Assembly (NCBI RefSeq): GCF_020921035.1
Contig: NC_063151.1
Coordinates: forward strand, 19,536,934 to 19,600,933
DNA: 64,000 bases
Direction of reading: 5' to 3'
From: Rhodamnia argentea
Lineage: Eukaryota > Streptophyta > Magnoliopsida > Myrtales > Myrtaceae
The translations under genes were made by a program, and so were the position numbers. The notes beneath the pieces are model-generated. The model made no database searches, was not told the origin of the DNA, and saw nothing but the letters and a program-made list of their open reading frames with translations. Below are positions 1 to 12,800 of the stretch, piece by piece (the first letter of the stretch is position 1; each line of letters begins with the position of its first letter).

Positions 1-986
1 AAATTTATCAACTATTATTGAGCTTACCAACCTTCATTTAGTTCAACAAGTTCTGAGTTACCCAATTTCATTTGAATTGCTTACCATTGTTTGTTCATTA
101 TTTCTTAGATTTTTCAACTTTTCTACTTAGTACCACTTTAATTTCCTTTGAATTTTTTTTTAAATTTTCCGATTGTTTTTATAAATTACCAATCACGATT
201 AGAGTGATCATGAACTTTTCACCAATAAAATTGCCGACAAGTTTTGTGTTAGAAACTCTTATTTGAAGTTTTTTTTTTGTAGTCAAATATTTGAGTTGGT
301 TACCAACATGTATTTTTTTTCCTTTTTTAATCCCACTTCTTCTATATTTGGAAAAAAAAATTCTCTTATCTTTTACCAACATTTATTTACCTTTATCAAT
401 GCTTAAATTTATCAACTATTAAAAAAATTAACAACTAGTATTTGAGTGACTAAACAACTATCTTCTTGATTAAGTAACCTAATAGAAAAATTGGTTAATT
501 AAAGAGAACCAAATAAACTTTTGCAACTAACTCAACATAAGAGTTGGTAATTTATAACTACTTGATAACTTACTTGGAAAAAGCTGTTAAATCACTTAGA
601 TTAAGGTTTAGTACCTTAATATAAGAGTTAGTAAATTCGAGACTTAGTTAAGAAAGTTCAATTAAAGTGGGTAAAGATAAGAAATTTTTTTGAAAATATA
701 AGTTGCATAAGCAACTCACATGAGAGTTGGTAACCCAAAACTAGTTCATGACTTAATTGGAGAAAAGTTGATAAGCCATTCTAATTAAGATTACATTTTA
801 CAAAAAAGAGTTGGTAAATCTAACGCATTACTAAGAAATGCTAATAAAAGTTGTAAACGATAATAGAAGTTGGCAAATAACATAAGAACCAAATAAAAGT
901 TGATAAGTAATTCTAATGAAAGTAAATAACTTAATGCTAGGTGGTAATTTAATGGGAGAAAAATTGGTCAATCACACTAATTTAGG
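1..986. repeat. Degenerate AT-rich short-motif repeat
   Basis: AT-rich DNA in which a word close to GAGTTGGTAA recurs at irregular 30-90 bp spacing, for example near 541, 627, 723, 763, 805, 866 and 896. The first 400 bases carry the reverse complement (TTACCAAC words) instead. The same words resume at about 2478-2740 beyond the inserted foldback element. No gene is seen. It may be a decayed minisatellite or the inside of an old transposon. Confidence 0.5.
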
Positions 987-1608
987 TTGATAACCGGCAA
1001 AAGTACAGCAGGAGTGCCAATATTTGTGTACGACGCTCACTTTAGTGCCAATATTTTTTTCGGATCACTTAAATGCCAAATCGGAGAAAAAATGATCACC
1101 AAAGTGCCAATTCCGACCAAAAATGGTTATTTAAGTGCTAATTCCGGCCAAATAGTACACGTGGCATTTTTTTATTAAATTTTTAATGTTGTGTGTCAAT
1201 TTTTTTAAAAAAATCAACCCACGTGACGTCCACGTGACCCCACGTGGCGTCCACATTGATTGTTCAACTTAAAAATAATTATTTTTTAAGAAAAATAAAA
1301 AGAAAAATAACCTTAAAAAAAAAAAGAATCGTGAGTTTGCAACGGGGAGGCTGGCCACACCCCGACACAGCGAGGCTAGACCTCTCTAGATCTGGGTGAG
1401 GTTGGCCTCGTCGTGGGTTTGCGAGGCTGGCAACGGCCGGGCCTCGCCGACCTTGGCGAGGTTAGCCTCGTCGGGGCTTGGCAACCCCCCTCGACCATCC
1501 CCCACCCCTCTCCGGCAATTGCCGGGGATGGTGGGGGCGGCGGCGGCGGCGAGGGCTATGAGCCCTCGCTGCTACACCGGACTTCTTCTTTCTTTTTTTT
1601 TTTTTTTT

Positions 1609-2261
1609 GGGAAAAAACTACCAAAAATCCTAAACGATGTCAACTGTGACACATTTACCCTAAACTTTTTTTGTAACACAAAAAACCCCAAACTTTTACT
1701 CATGTGACGCATTTACCTCAAACTTTTTCTTGTGACACCGAAAATCCTAAACTTATACCCATGTGACATATTTAACCCAAACTATTTTTTTTGTGACATC
1801 AAAAATTCTAAATTTGTATCCGTGTGACTTATTTACCTCAAAAATTGGGATAAATGTGTCATATGCCTATAAGTTTGGGGTTTTTGGTGTCACAACAAAA
1901 TGTTTGGGGTAAATGTATTGCACGGGCACAAGTTTGGGGTAAATGTGTCACCGAAAACCCTAAACTTATACCCATGTGACATATTTAACCCAAACTATTT
2001 TTTTTTGTGACATCAAAAATTCTAAATTTGTATCCGTGTGACTCATTTACCTCAAAATTTAGGATAAGTGTGTCATATGCCTATAAGTTTGGGATTTTTG
2101 ATGTCACAACAAAATCTCTAGGGTAAATGTATTGCACGGGCACAAGTTTGGGATAAATGTGTCGTATAGGTACAAGTTTAGGGTTTTTTGTGTCATAAAG
2201 AAAATAATGGGGTAAATGTGTCACACCGAGCATAGTTTAGAGTTTTTGGTGGATTTTTCCC
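1609..2261. mobile_element. Nested foldback element inside the 995-2469 element
   Basis: The left end begins GGGAAAAAACTACC and the right end reads the inverted equivalent, finishing TTTTTCCC. The arms consist of alternating phrases of the type 'TAAACTT...GTGACAcATTTACC'. Its whole extent lies within the larger element, which suggests insertion after, or co-mobilisation with, the outer element. No coding sequence is present. Confidence 0.6.
1737..2162. repeat. Tandem duplication, period about 213 bp
   Basis: The block starting ACCGAAAATCCTAAACTTAT near 1738 is repeated with few changes from about 1951. The offset of 213 is kept through the later phrase with ATGTGACATATTTAAC. It forms the centre of the nested foldback element. 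Confidence 0.7.
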
Positions 2262-2859
2262 TTTTTTTTTGACTTTTTTTTAATGTTTTTAACTTTTTGT
2301 TTTTTTTTTTATGTTGCTGACTTGGAAGTTCTCGCGAGCCACGTGGACGCCACGTAGGATTTCCGGCAAAGCTCGTCGGAGATGGCACTGAAATAATTAT
2401 TTTTCAAAAAAATTGGCACTAAAGTGAGCGCCGTACACAAATATTGGCACTCATGTTGTACTTTTGCCGTTGATAATCTCTTAAAAGAATTAATAAATAT
2501 AAGAGGTTGTTAATCAAGGGGTCTAAAAGTTGGTAACTCAATCCAAAAGTTGGTAAAATATGGCAAAAAGAAGGATAAACGTAGGAAAGTTAAAAGTAAT
2601 CGTTTGATAGACAACTTAAATGACATTTGTTAACCCAAACTTAATTGGTGACTTGATCTAACAAAAGTAGAGAAGACACTGGGGTTGATAATTTTACTTA
2701 GGAGTTAGTAAAATTGAAACAAGCTTTGAAACGTTGGAAAGCGATGCAAATAAATTTGGTAGTTTAGTACAAAAATTTAGCAAACTAAAAAAAAAACAGT
2801 AATTTCATAACTTGAAACAACAAAAAATCATAGGCACTTTTTGCCAAAGGTTTTTAATA

Positions 2860-3912
2860 CTTACCATCATTAATTAGAATTTACTAACACAAAAAAGAAA
2901 ATCTGTATCAAGAATCCATACTGCCGACCACCACCTGTCGCCACCCACCTTCGCCGGTCGTCGCCGCCCGCAGTCGTGGCCACCGCCGACCACCACTCGC
3001 CGCTACTCGCCGTCGCCCTCCATTTAAGACTCATTTAGAACCCATTAAGTTGTTAATAATGTGACCCACACTCTTAAATGTGGGTTAAGATATGGATTCT
3101 TGACCTATTTTGCCATATCTACCTCTGATAGATTAATAATGTGAGCCACTTTAGGATCCAAGATCGAGTTTGTATTCCTTTTTTGGTCATTAGTCATTCG
3201 TTCAACGCACAAGGAGCGCGGTTGCGCAGAAGTTTTTGATTCATCGAGATCTTTTTGACCTTGGTGGTTCTCCAATTGGAAAAGATATTGAACATAAGTT
3301 TCAGTTATTGAGATCCTCGTGTTGATGGTTTGTCTATAAAACAAACAAAATCATGTTTTCTTTCTTCTCCCACATAGGGGAGATGGGAGTGTGGGCCACT
3401 ATATTAGTGAAAGGCTTTTCTAGTCCTTCAAATGAAAATAATGGGCTAAATGGACTGGACTATACTATACTTGCTCGCGCAGTCGCATATCAAAATTGGC
3501 GCTAATCAATGATTATTATTATTTATTTATTAAATTTTTAATTTAACAATTATAAAAAATAACTGTTGCAAAATAGTGTGATTGTTCATAAATGAGTTAC
3601 AGTTATTTTTTTTTATTTTGACTTTTGATTTTTCTTAACAGTTATTAGGCATTCTTACAATTTTTGAAAGGCTGCAATTTTCCAGACATGAAGAGTTGTG
3701 TCCGAACTAATAGTTTTCGAACATGAATAGTTGTGTCCAAACTTACAATTTTTAGACATGAAAAGTATTATTCTTTTTAGAAATAAAAAGTTGTATTCTT
3801 TTTGGAATAACATCTACATTCACAAAGGTGTTCGATATTATGTATGCAAAAGTTTTTACTTAATATTTTAAGAACTTCAACTTCAATTTTTGTTTTCTTT
3901 AAAGAAAAATAT
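2860..3912. other. Gene-free interval with GC-rich patch and leader-like repeat
   Basis: No gene is recognised. Positions 2929-3023 are a GC-rich patch rich in CGCC/GCCG words. The stretch near 3150-3190 contains GGATCCAAGATCGAGTT, which recurs near 5391-5410; both are followed by similar CATT-CCTTT sequence. This suggests two remnants of the same retroelement family. Confidence 0.4.
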
Positions 3913-4799
3913 TGTTGAAATATAACGCGTGGAAACTAACCCGGATCTTGCAAATAAATCAATGCGAAGAGCCCAGAGAAATAACGATGAACAATAAAAG
4001 ACACTAGAGATTACGTGGTTCGGTTCGAATATCGGTACCTACATCCACGGGGAGAGCCAGCAAGAACAATCCACTATAATCGGAGAATCGGAATTACAAA
4101 TACTCAATACGCTCGTGTTTCTCGTACCTAAATTATACCTAAACCCAAAGTGTTCACAAATAAACAACTTAATTGGATATAATAAAACTCACGCACAAAT
4201 TTTTTTGTGTCCAGACTCCTTCGCGCGATCAAGAGAACTTCACTGTGTCGTCCTTCTCTTTCTCTTGTGTCGTCCTTCTCGCAGAGTCTATTGGGCGCGG
4301 CTTCTTTTCCTCCTTCTTTGCGACTGCAACTCGGTTGAAGACTTAAAACAAACCACCTTTTTTTGTCTTCTTTTTCAACCTAGACTTTGTAGGGCCCACA
4401 AAATATATAAATATATTTGTGCCCTTTTCATCTAATTCAAGAAAACAAAAGTAATCTGCAGCACATTAAAGTCCAAGTCATGAGCCCCTTTTCTTGTCCT
4501 GTAGTGCCAATAACAATTCTGGAGGAGGAAGTAGATCTCCGTTGCACGCCATGAGGAGATTTGTTTTCCTTTAATGAACCGATTTAACAAATCGGTATTT
4601 ATCCGTAAACAATTTTAAACTCGAGACACAATTCAACAAATACAGCCATTATTTCTAATTGTTTTCTTTTGAGAGTTGTCGGAGAAATATTAAAATTGCT
4701 ATTAGATATTCTCTTTACGAGATTTTATTGTATCCCGAAGGATTTTTGCTGGTAATTATTAGAAACATGTTTCAGAAGATATACAAAATATCTCTAACA
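3913..4799. mobile_element. LTR-like remnant
   Basis: The interval starts TGTTGAAATAT and ends ATATCTCTAACA, an imperfect terminal inversion with TG...CA ends as in LTRs. Near 4013-4055 it contains the phrase TTACGTGGTTCGG followed by 'CCTACATCCACGG', which I associate with LTRs of plant copia-type elements. No perfect target duplication or primer-binding site is visible beside it, so it may be a solo or truncated LTR. The open frame at 4115-4435 has no recognisable protein. Confidence 0.45.
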
Positions 4800-4899
4800 A
4801 TAACCACAAGCAACATTGCGGGGCAAATAATTTCTTAAAGAAATTAAATTCATGCCTTAAAGTCTTGTCTCATTTTTTCTCATTCGATCACTAAATTTT

Positions 4900-5560
4900 G
4901 CAACACCTCCTAAAGGTGAGCATTCCACTGGAAGATTATGTGATGATGCGCAAGAAGAATATGGATACTCTCTCGCGATCTTCCACCCGAGAGGAAGAGG
5001 AGTTGTAAATGGATAAAGCTTACAGGAATTTGTGAGCGGATAAGATTTAATCTTTTAAAGGGATGTCTACATCAGCTAGTTTACTTCAACAGTGTATCCG
5101 TAATTGTATTGTATCTTTCTATGTCCGTATTGTATCAATTTCGCTTGTACTAGCCTATAAATAGGCATGGTGTGGTTTACAATGAGGGTTTGCCAAGCCA
5201 TGTATGCATCTATTTTTATTTTATTTTTACCATGTAAGCGCACTTTACTTTCAAATTTACTTTTATGTTCTTCGATTTTGCGTGTCTTTACTCTCTTATA
5301 AGGTAAATTCAATGCAGTCAAAACCAAATTCTTTGCTCGAGATCTCTCACCATCTAATTCAAGAGCCTGCGATTGAGTGCTTGAACTTAAGGATCCAAGA
5401 TCGAGTTCGCATTTCTTTCTCGGCTGTCAATCCTCTGTTTAACGCACCGCACCAAAGTTTTCAATTAATTGAAGTCAAGCGACGATCAACGTGGCATGCC
5501 TCGGATTTCTCAATTTTGGAGTTCATTTCTAGCACACGAAATTTTTAAATTTATTCCACC
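4900..5560 (+). mobile_element. Possible copia-type LTR and leader remnant
   Basis: The stretch has the sequence style of a copia LTR: TTTAATCTTTTAAAGGG near 5047, then GCCTATAAATAGGC (a TATA box) at about 5152-5166, followed by a transcript-leader-like segment and the GGATCCAAGATCGAGTT phrase near 5391. No gag or pol reading frame follows. The boundaries are approximate. Confidence 0.35.
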
Positions 5561-5843
5561 AATAAAGCCTACTAGCACTTTAGTTCTCTCTTGACTTCAC
5601 TTTATTTGTAAGAAAAAAATAATCTAATTTAATTATTGATAAGTAATCCAACAAAACGGGAGAGGTGTTAGGGTGTAGTTCATACTTCCCATCAATAGAA
5701 AAGAACGAGAGTCTCACTCCCGAGCCACCGGAGGCCTTTTACAGTTTGAGCCATTATTTTATTAGTGATTTGGGCTTGAACACATAATAGCTATTGCTTA
5801 TATATATCACAAGATTTTGAGTCTCGCATGTCAAATAAAAATA

Positions 5844-5890
5844 AACACACACGCACGCACGCACGCATGCACACACACACATATATATAT
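5844..5890. repeat. Compound microsatellite CA/CGCA/TA
   Basis: Alternating purine-pyrimidine tract: ACAC, then ACGC units, then ACAC, then (AT)5. The surrounding interval 5560-7700 has no recognisable gene; scattered frames there are short and without family motifs. Confidence 0.9.
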
Positions 5891-7701
5891 TCTTTTTCAC
5901 TTGTAATTGATTGATATAGAAGAGAGGTGCAAGGTGCTAATTATAATGTATAGTGAAGTCCTCCATTGGATGCAGTCCTAATTTAAGGGTGAATAAGGAT
6001 AAACTTTGTATCTCAATTTTTCTTTCTTGTTTTTACACTTTATTTCGTTGTGGTTGTTCATCGAATCCTAACAAAAGGTATGACTAGCCAACAATGGAAG
6101 GCCAAACCCCCAAAAAAAAAAATGTTTGCACTGGGAACAAAAATGATACAATCTTTCAAGTATCCAAGAGAAATCCCAACCTTTCTTATCACATAAAAAA
6201 TAACACAATCTTTCACACCTATATATAAAAAAAAAGGTCAAATCTTCATTCTCAAGGACCAAAATGATACCTATTACAAATTTCGTCCATTCTCACCATT
6301 AAATCGCCACGCGTCACGCACAATGAACCATGCTAATCAAGACGAAAAAAGTCGTCGTATTTTGTGAAAAATGCAAGAAATTGGGTAAGAAAAGTAATAA
6401 ACTAAATTTGGTAACAAAGAATTACAAGTTTCAAAACTACTTCGTTTTTGGTGTTGGTTGATGTGGCTTTTCTTTAGATGATTGAAAGGTGGTGTTATTT
6501 TCTTCATAGGTGCAAAAAGATTGAGCTTTTCCCGGAGCGGTCGAAAGGGGGTGTTGTCTTTTGCCCAAAGTGGCGGCTAAGGTTTTCAGTTGGGATTTGG
6601 CCAGCAATGGGATGTAGGCGCAACAATAGTTACGGCTCAAACAGTCGCGATGACCTCGACCAATGCCAAACAAGTAGCAACCATCAACCGTTACTAGCTT
6701 TGTACCTTTAACATCACTCAAGCTCTTGGAGTTGCATAAGTGAAATACAAGGAGTGAACGCAATAACTAGGTCAATATAGAAAAGCCCAGCAAAAGAATC
6801 CACTCAACTAATTTGTGTCTTTTGAGTTGAAGGTAGGTCTGGAATCATGTGCTCTCCTTGACTGCCTCCCACATTCTCAAGGTCTGTGACATCAGTCCTG
6901 TTTGAAAAGAAAAATAAAAGGTCTTAACAGGATGTAAACTTCTTAGAGTTATCGTATATCTCATGATATGCCAAACTCAATTCGTACTTCAAAAAAAAAA
7001 AAAGAGGAGTAAATGCACTAGAAATCTGAATACTTATAGATAGTCTACAATCAAGTTTTCAATCTATGAGTGTAATCAAGAACCTCCGTCATTTCTGTCC
7101 AACTAAAGGGACGGAAAACATTGACGTGAGGACTTGTAATAGCACTACAATAAGCTGCATTAATATGGCAACAATTGGACGCCGCGTCAGAAAACAGACA
7201 AAAAGTGAAAAAAACAACAACACATGGTAGCAACAGAGAAAGAAAGAGAGAAGTAGAGGGCACGGTAGGAAGGGGAGTTCGAGAAGAGGCGCCGCCGCCG
7301 CTGCCGCTGCACGCCTTCACTGGAGAGGACTTGTAGGCCTTCTTGTGGGGTGGGTGGCGTGACCATTCGCCACCCCACCCCATCCCATCCCGACCCAAAC
7401 CAATCTTGTCTGTCCCCATCTTCACTTACTCCTGAATCAACTGTTATGTTAATAAATTCAACGGGAACAGGAGCAAAGCCGTTCTCCTTATGTGATCGTT
7501 ATTGAGAAGGTTGTGTTGTAATCGGAAAAAAAAATGGCAAAGTTCTAGAAGCAAAGGAAAGAGAAGTCACTAAACGCTACATAGATTTTCCTGATCTTGT
7601 TAGGTAACCAGATAACTAACATAAGTACATCCGAAAACTACTGTAGTGTAATGACAGCAATGGCCTAGTCTTACTATTAAAAAAATAGGAAAGAAAACGT
7701 A

Positions 7702-8546
7702 GGGATAAGTTCACCGAGAGTGCCATAATTTTTGTACAGTGTTCACTTCATTACCATAACTTTTTTTTTTTCGTTCATTTAAGTGCTACATCGGAAATGA
7801 ATCACTTGAGTGCCATTTTCGGCAAATCGTTCTGTGTGGAATTTTTATATTTATTTTTTAGTGACAAGTGATTTTTTTATTTTTATGATTTTTCTAGAAT
7901 TTTTTCTTATTTTTTATTTATTTTGATATTTTTCTTTTTCTTTTGGTTTTTAATATTTAATATTTTTTGGAATAACAAAGGTCACCGGTGTTCACTGTTG
8001 CTTTTCCCCCTTGGCCGACTCGCCTAGAGGCGAGGGCCGCCTCGCCCTCGGTTTGCGACGCCGTAGGCAAGGGCGCGAAGGCCCTCGACAGCGGTTGAGG
8101 CGCAATGGCCGAGGGTCGCCTCGCCCATGGCCGATGGGGCCTCAAGGGCCCTCACCCGGATCTGGCGTGGGCCCTCGCGCCCTCGTCTGCGGCCATCGCG
8201 GTCACGAAAGCCGTAGCGCCACACCGGCCGAGGGCGAGGCGGCCGTGGTCGTGGAGGGTCGTCGGTGATCGTCGCCGGCCAAGTGGGGGAAAAACAAAAA
8301 ATAAAAATAAAAAGATAAAAAAATTAAAAAAAATCCACGTGTATATTAAAAAATTGAGAAAAATTGCTCTAGCAGTGCCACGTCAAATTTTTCGGCGTTC
8401 ACATAGGATTTCCGGCGAGGCAAATCTATAATGACACTTAAGTGATCGATTTTTCAAATTTATGGCACTCAAGTAAGCGAAAAAAATGTTGTGGTACTCA
8501 AATAAACGTCGCACACAAATTATGACACTCCTGGTGCACTTATCCG
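7702..8546. mobile_element. Foldback element with GC-rich core
   Basis: The left end, from GGGATAAGTTCACC, and the right end, whose complement reads CGGATAAGTGCACC, match over about 90 bases as imperfect inverted repeats. The arms are AT-rich; the centre 7998-8285 is strongly GC-rich with CTCGCC and GCGAGG words. Several reading frames cross the core (8011-8268, 8105-8431) but look like composition artefacts. It is related in arm phrases (AGTGCCA...CACTTAAGTG) to the elements at 995 and 47661. No clear target duplication. Confidence 0.65.
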
Positions 8547-9023
8547 AATGCATAATACGATGCAAGAGAGTGATATGTATGTTTTGTCCAAGGAGGTGCA
8601 AAGAAGTGGAAATGATCAATGGTAAGAATTGGTTGTGCATCATGGGTTATTTCCTATTTCGGGATCACACTCTTGATCGTAAATCGTAAGTTTTGGAGGA
8701 TTGGACACTTGACTGCTCAACTCGTATTTTTGGTGATTGGAAGTTTTGTGGGTTGTAAAGGATTGTTTTGTAAAATTTGGGGCCGTGGCTTCATACTTGG
8801 AGCATGATTACGTGGCTCTTTATTCAAACAATTTGTAGATTACTATATAAAGTCGCGGCTCACAATCGGAAAATTTACCAAAATGAACAAAAGCTAAAAA
8901 CTAAGGAAAAGACTACAAAGTACAAAGAATATCCTACGTAGGATTCATTCTGTTAGGTATATTTTTCCCTTGCTTATTTATATCTTTCAGGATTGTACAT
9001 TGTCTTCCTTGATGGATTTATGG

Positions 9024-9347
9024 GAAAAATTATCCTATTAGTTGTAAATTTATTGTACGGGTGCCAATTCAACCACATACTTTTCAATTTTTCAATTTAG
9101 ACCTAAAAATTTGCACAAAATTCCAATATAGTCCTAAACCTTCACAGGAAATCATTGACGTGGTGGTGAAAGTATTGTCCGCCGACCTACTTGGCACACC
9201 ACCACATTAGCAATTTCTAACGAAAATTGACTGGAATGACTACATTGAAATTTCATGCAAAGGTTAGCATTTAATTAATAAAATTTAAAAATTTAGGACT
9301 AACTTGACACCCGTACAACAGGTTTAGGATCAATTAGGTAATTTTTC
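9024..9347. mobile_element. Small foldback MITE
   Basis: The left end GAAAAATTAT and the right end ATTTTTC are inverted copies. The internal phrases 'TTGTACGGGTGCCAA' and 'TTGACACCCGTACAACA' also pair, giving a near-complete hairpin of about 324 bases. It has no coding content. A further fragment with the same kind of wording (AATTCAGTC...TAAAC) lies near 9622-9760 without a detectable right arm. Confidence 0.6.
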
Positions 9348-9809
9348 TATTTATTCTAGTTGATTGTTATTGATATTATAATATTCTGTTACTTTAGATA
9401 GTCATCATATAGGGCATATCAATAGGCTCGTGTACTTTTCATTACTAAAACGTCAAACTATACATAACACTACATTCCTCTCCCGTATCACAATTCTCAT
9501 CTCATTGCGTCACTGGCACGCTTACATAGCAAATAGCATTATAATCATTTAGGCGGGAACTCTTATCGAGATTTGATCAGAACACAAGTACAAAAACTTA
9601 TGAATGCTGATTTTAAGGGAGAATTATCAAGAAAGTCCTAAATCTATTGCGATTATGTTAATTCAGTCTTAAACTTTTTTTTTATTGTCAATTCAGTCAT
9701 AAACATTTTGCAATTATGCCAATTCAGTCCAAATCACATAGTCCTAAACCTTTTAATGAAGTGTTTGTGTCACTTTGTCATGTGTAGTTAGAAACTGCTA
9801 CACTTGTCC

Positions 9810-12800
9810 ACCATGAACAAAGCACACATCTTAAGAGCTGATCTTCAAAAATCAAATTAACATACAGTTTCGAGCTAGAGTTGGACGAGTTTGAACATGA
9901 CAGTTCATATTCAATGGATGAATTAATTCAGTCCCTAACTCGATCCAGACATGATCGAACAGATGCTTTCTGGATACTGGGAGGGCCATCCAGAAACTTT
10001 TCGGTTGGTCGCTTCCTATGTGGAGAAAAGTCAGGTTTTTAGCAGCTAAGTCCTTCTATTTTTAGGGCTAAAGTTTGCGGGTGCTCGGTCACTTTTGGGA
10101 CAGATAGTTCGTCTAGAAACAGAGAGATAGAAGACAGAGGCGAGCAGCTGGTTTGCGCAGATGATCAGTGGATTGTGCCCGGCTTCTGTAAAATCGAGCA
10201 ATGCAACTTCATCTGCCATTGGATCGCGCTGAAAATTCAACAGGAGGTCGACCGCGTCTCCTTCTTCATTTTGTACCGGTTGGACCGGTTAGGAAAGCCC
10301 TGTGAGTCTTGTTCGACGCCAAAAGCTCGAAGTGTTGCTCCTTTTCACTTCTGGAACTGTGTTCTTCGTTGATTCTCTCTCCTTGGTGTTTGGAGATTGT
10401 GTGCCTATTGTTGAAACTGAAAGTGACATCGTGCAGTCATTGTTGATTATAGTGAAGTATTTTGGGGCAGGCATGGCTTAAGCGCTTCATTTGTGCAATG
10501 TGCATGCACATGAATCCAATTCCTGTTGGGCTTTTGGGCTGAATTCCCATTGGGCTGGATTCCATAAGTTAATTTAATTACATGGAATACCCTTGTTTGT
10601 TAATTTTTATTTCTATTTTTCATAGGTAATTCCCAAAGATGAAAGATGCAAGACAAAAAATGGTTCATACAGACGTGGGGTAGCTCGTCCTTGCTTAACC
10701 TTATTAAATTTTCCAATGTTTACCAATGTTCGGATAACAAATGGTATGTTACAACTAGGGTTATAGTCGAGTCGAGCCGGGCTCCACACCCAACTCAAAT
10801 TGGATTAGGCATTAAAATTTTTGGTCAAACTCAATTTGAATAGAAGATCGAGAAACCTAAAAGCTCGCCCTATGGCTTGCTCCAATTAAGAACAAATTAT
10901 AGGGCTCAAGCTCAAGCTCAAGCTCAAGCTCAAGCTCAAGCACAAGCTGCAGCTTAATAAGATCAATATTTATCATTGATCTGTATATCCATGGCTATAA
11001 TGGAAGCTAGTTTATATGTCTATTTTTATAGCCCTTAAATACTATGTACTTTTAAGCATTTATGTGTCTATTTGTATAGCCCTTAAGTATTATCTTCTGA
11101 TATAGTGGAAGCTAGTTTAAACTCAATTAAGCTCGCATGCCTTTTTTAAGGTGATTATCGGCGAGCTCAAACCCGACCCCGAGAGATACTTGACTAGCTC
11201 ATAGCCTCATACTCGAGTTGCCGGGGGTGTCGAGCCCAAGCCACACGCGGATGAACTCGGCCTACTTTTGGTTCTGATTATACCATTTGCTTCTTGACTC
11301 AATCCGCTACCCCCGCAATCCGCCGCGATTTCACACGTACCAAGTAGATGCAACCGTAGGCCCTCATACCTATGCTCCTGGATTGGTGGCAAACTCTCAC
11401 GCGTGAAAGATTAGCCTAGCAATCTCGCTGCCGTGGTGGCAATTCGTTTGATCATGATATCGCAACTAAGGCTATAATCATGAGACGATGACGATGAGGC
11501 GTGGCCGAGGGTAATCAGAAATCCAGATATGGACAAAAGTGGGTGCTTCCTTGACATGCATGGCCGGTGCGGATGGCTGGGTAAAAGCCAAACACAGAGC
11601 ACAAAGGCCGGACCAAATACACCGTGAAACCTTATCTCCAACACCGCCACTGCCTCCCTTTTCGTCGTGACAAATAATTGCGACGCTCTCACGAAAGGGG
11701 GTACTCTCCCGTCTGCAAAATTATAGTTTTAAACCTCTGATATAAGTATTTGTGCGATCCGGTCCTCCAAAGTTAAAGATATTTTCATTTAAAGGTAAGC
11801 GGTTCCACATTCCTTCTTGATTTTAGGTGAACCCGTGCAAATCGAATTTTCATTTTTTGGAAACTTGAAACCTATCATGTATACCCTAGAACCTGGAGCA
11901 TATCATGTCATAGGTTCCAGGATTAGTTATAGGGTCTACACGGGTTCCGCATTATTCTTAATTGGACGGTTGCATTAAATTGTCACCTCTAATGATCAAT
12001 GTTTGCTTCTATAATTTATTGATGACTGTGTGAAACATGAATAAGTCTCGGTCATAGATATCATCAGAATTGGAAGTTCGGAATAATGTAGACACCATGA
12101 AATATCGCAGAACCGCGCGAAGATATAACAAAAAAAACACAAAGATTTGTTCCAGCTTCTATGTTTCAGGTTCCACCTCCTGAAATCTGAAACATACCTA
12201 CCTATCAGAATCGGTTCCCTAATTTTTGGAACCCGAAATCTACTCTGCATACCCCGAATCATGAGATCTACCCTCTTTCCATCAATTTGATTTTCTGATT
12301 TTCGGTTCTACTCTGAAATTGTACTCACTCTTATATTCACTGATGCATGTAAATAATTCATTTCATAGTATGCCAAGTAACATTGAAATTGCCCGCATTA
12401 CGTTGCCGACATGGTAAAGATTTAACAGGTGGTGCGACATCAAGTTAAAAAGAAGAAGAACGGAGAGGGAGAAGGAGACGGAGAGGGAGAGGAGACTGTA
12501 AGGATCTCCAAGATTAAGTTTTAGCAGGGTTCATTCGTCCCCCCTAATCCCATGTGTAAATAATGGGACCAAAACCCTAAAAATCTCCTACTCATCATAA
12601 TCATCCGAGTCACCTGTAATATCAAATTCTCCATCAATCATGACAAATCATTGGTGGTCCACTAGCTTGTCTCCTTGCTCCCTCCCATGCCGTCAGCCAA
12701 AGTGGACTCCCCTTTGGCTCCGACACGTGGACCTTTAATCGAGGAATAATCAAAGTCATTAAGGTCCCCATCACCTTTGTCAACGAACAACACATTAGGT

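Larger units (their letters stand above)
995..2469. mobile_element. Long-TIR foldback element, MULE-like
   Basis: The left end from 995 (CGGCAAAAGTACA) and the right end up to 2469 are inverted copies of each other over roughly 100 bases, with shared words such as GAGTGCCAATATTTGTGTAC. It is flanked by 8-bp near-identical duplications, TTGATAAC (987-994) and TTGATAAT (2470-2477). It carries a GC-rich core at about 1330-1565 and a second foldback nested at 1609-2261. No transposase is encoded, so it is non-autonomous. The superfamily is inferred from the long TIRs and from 9-10 bp duplications on related elements in this window. Confidence 0.75.

Noticed and set aside
4115..4435. 106-codon frame with Cys/Leu-rich composition
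   Set aside because: It lies within an LTR-like unit and has no recognisable domain.
8011..8431. GC-rich frames on both strands
   Set aside because: They lie in the GC-rich core of a foldback element and consist of Arg/Pro/Gly-rich composition without motifs.
10903..10940. Short regular repeats that could suggest an array
   Set aside because: A simple hexamer microsatellite; no spacers, and CRISPR is not expected in a plant nuclear genome.
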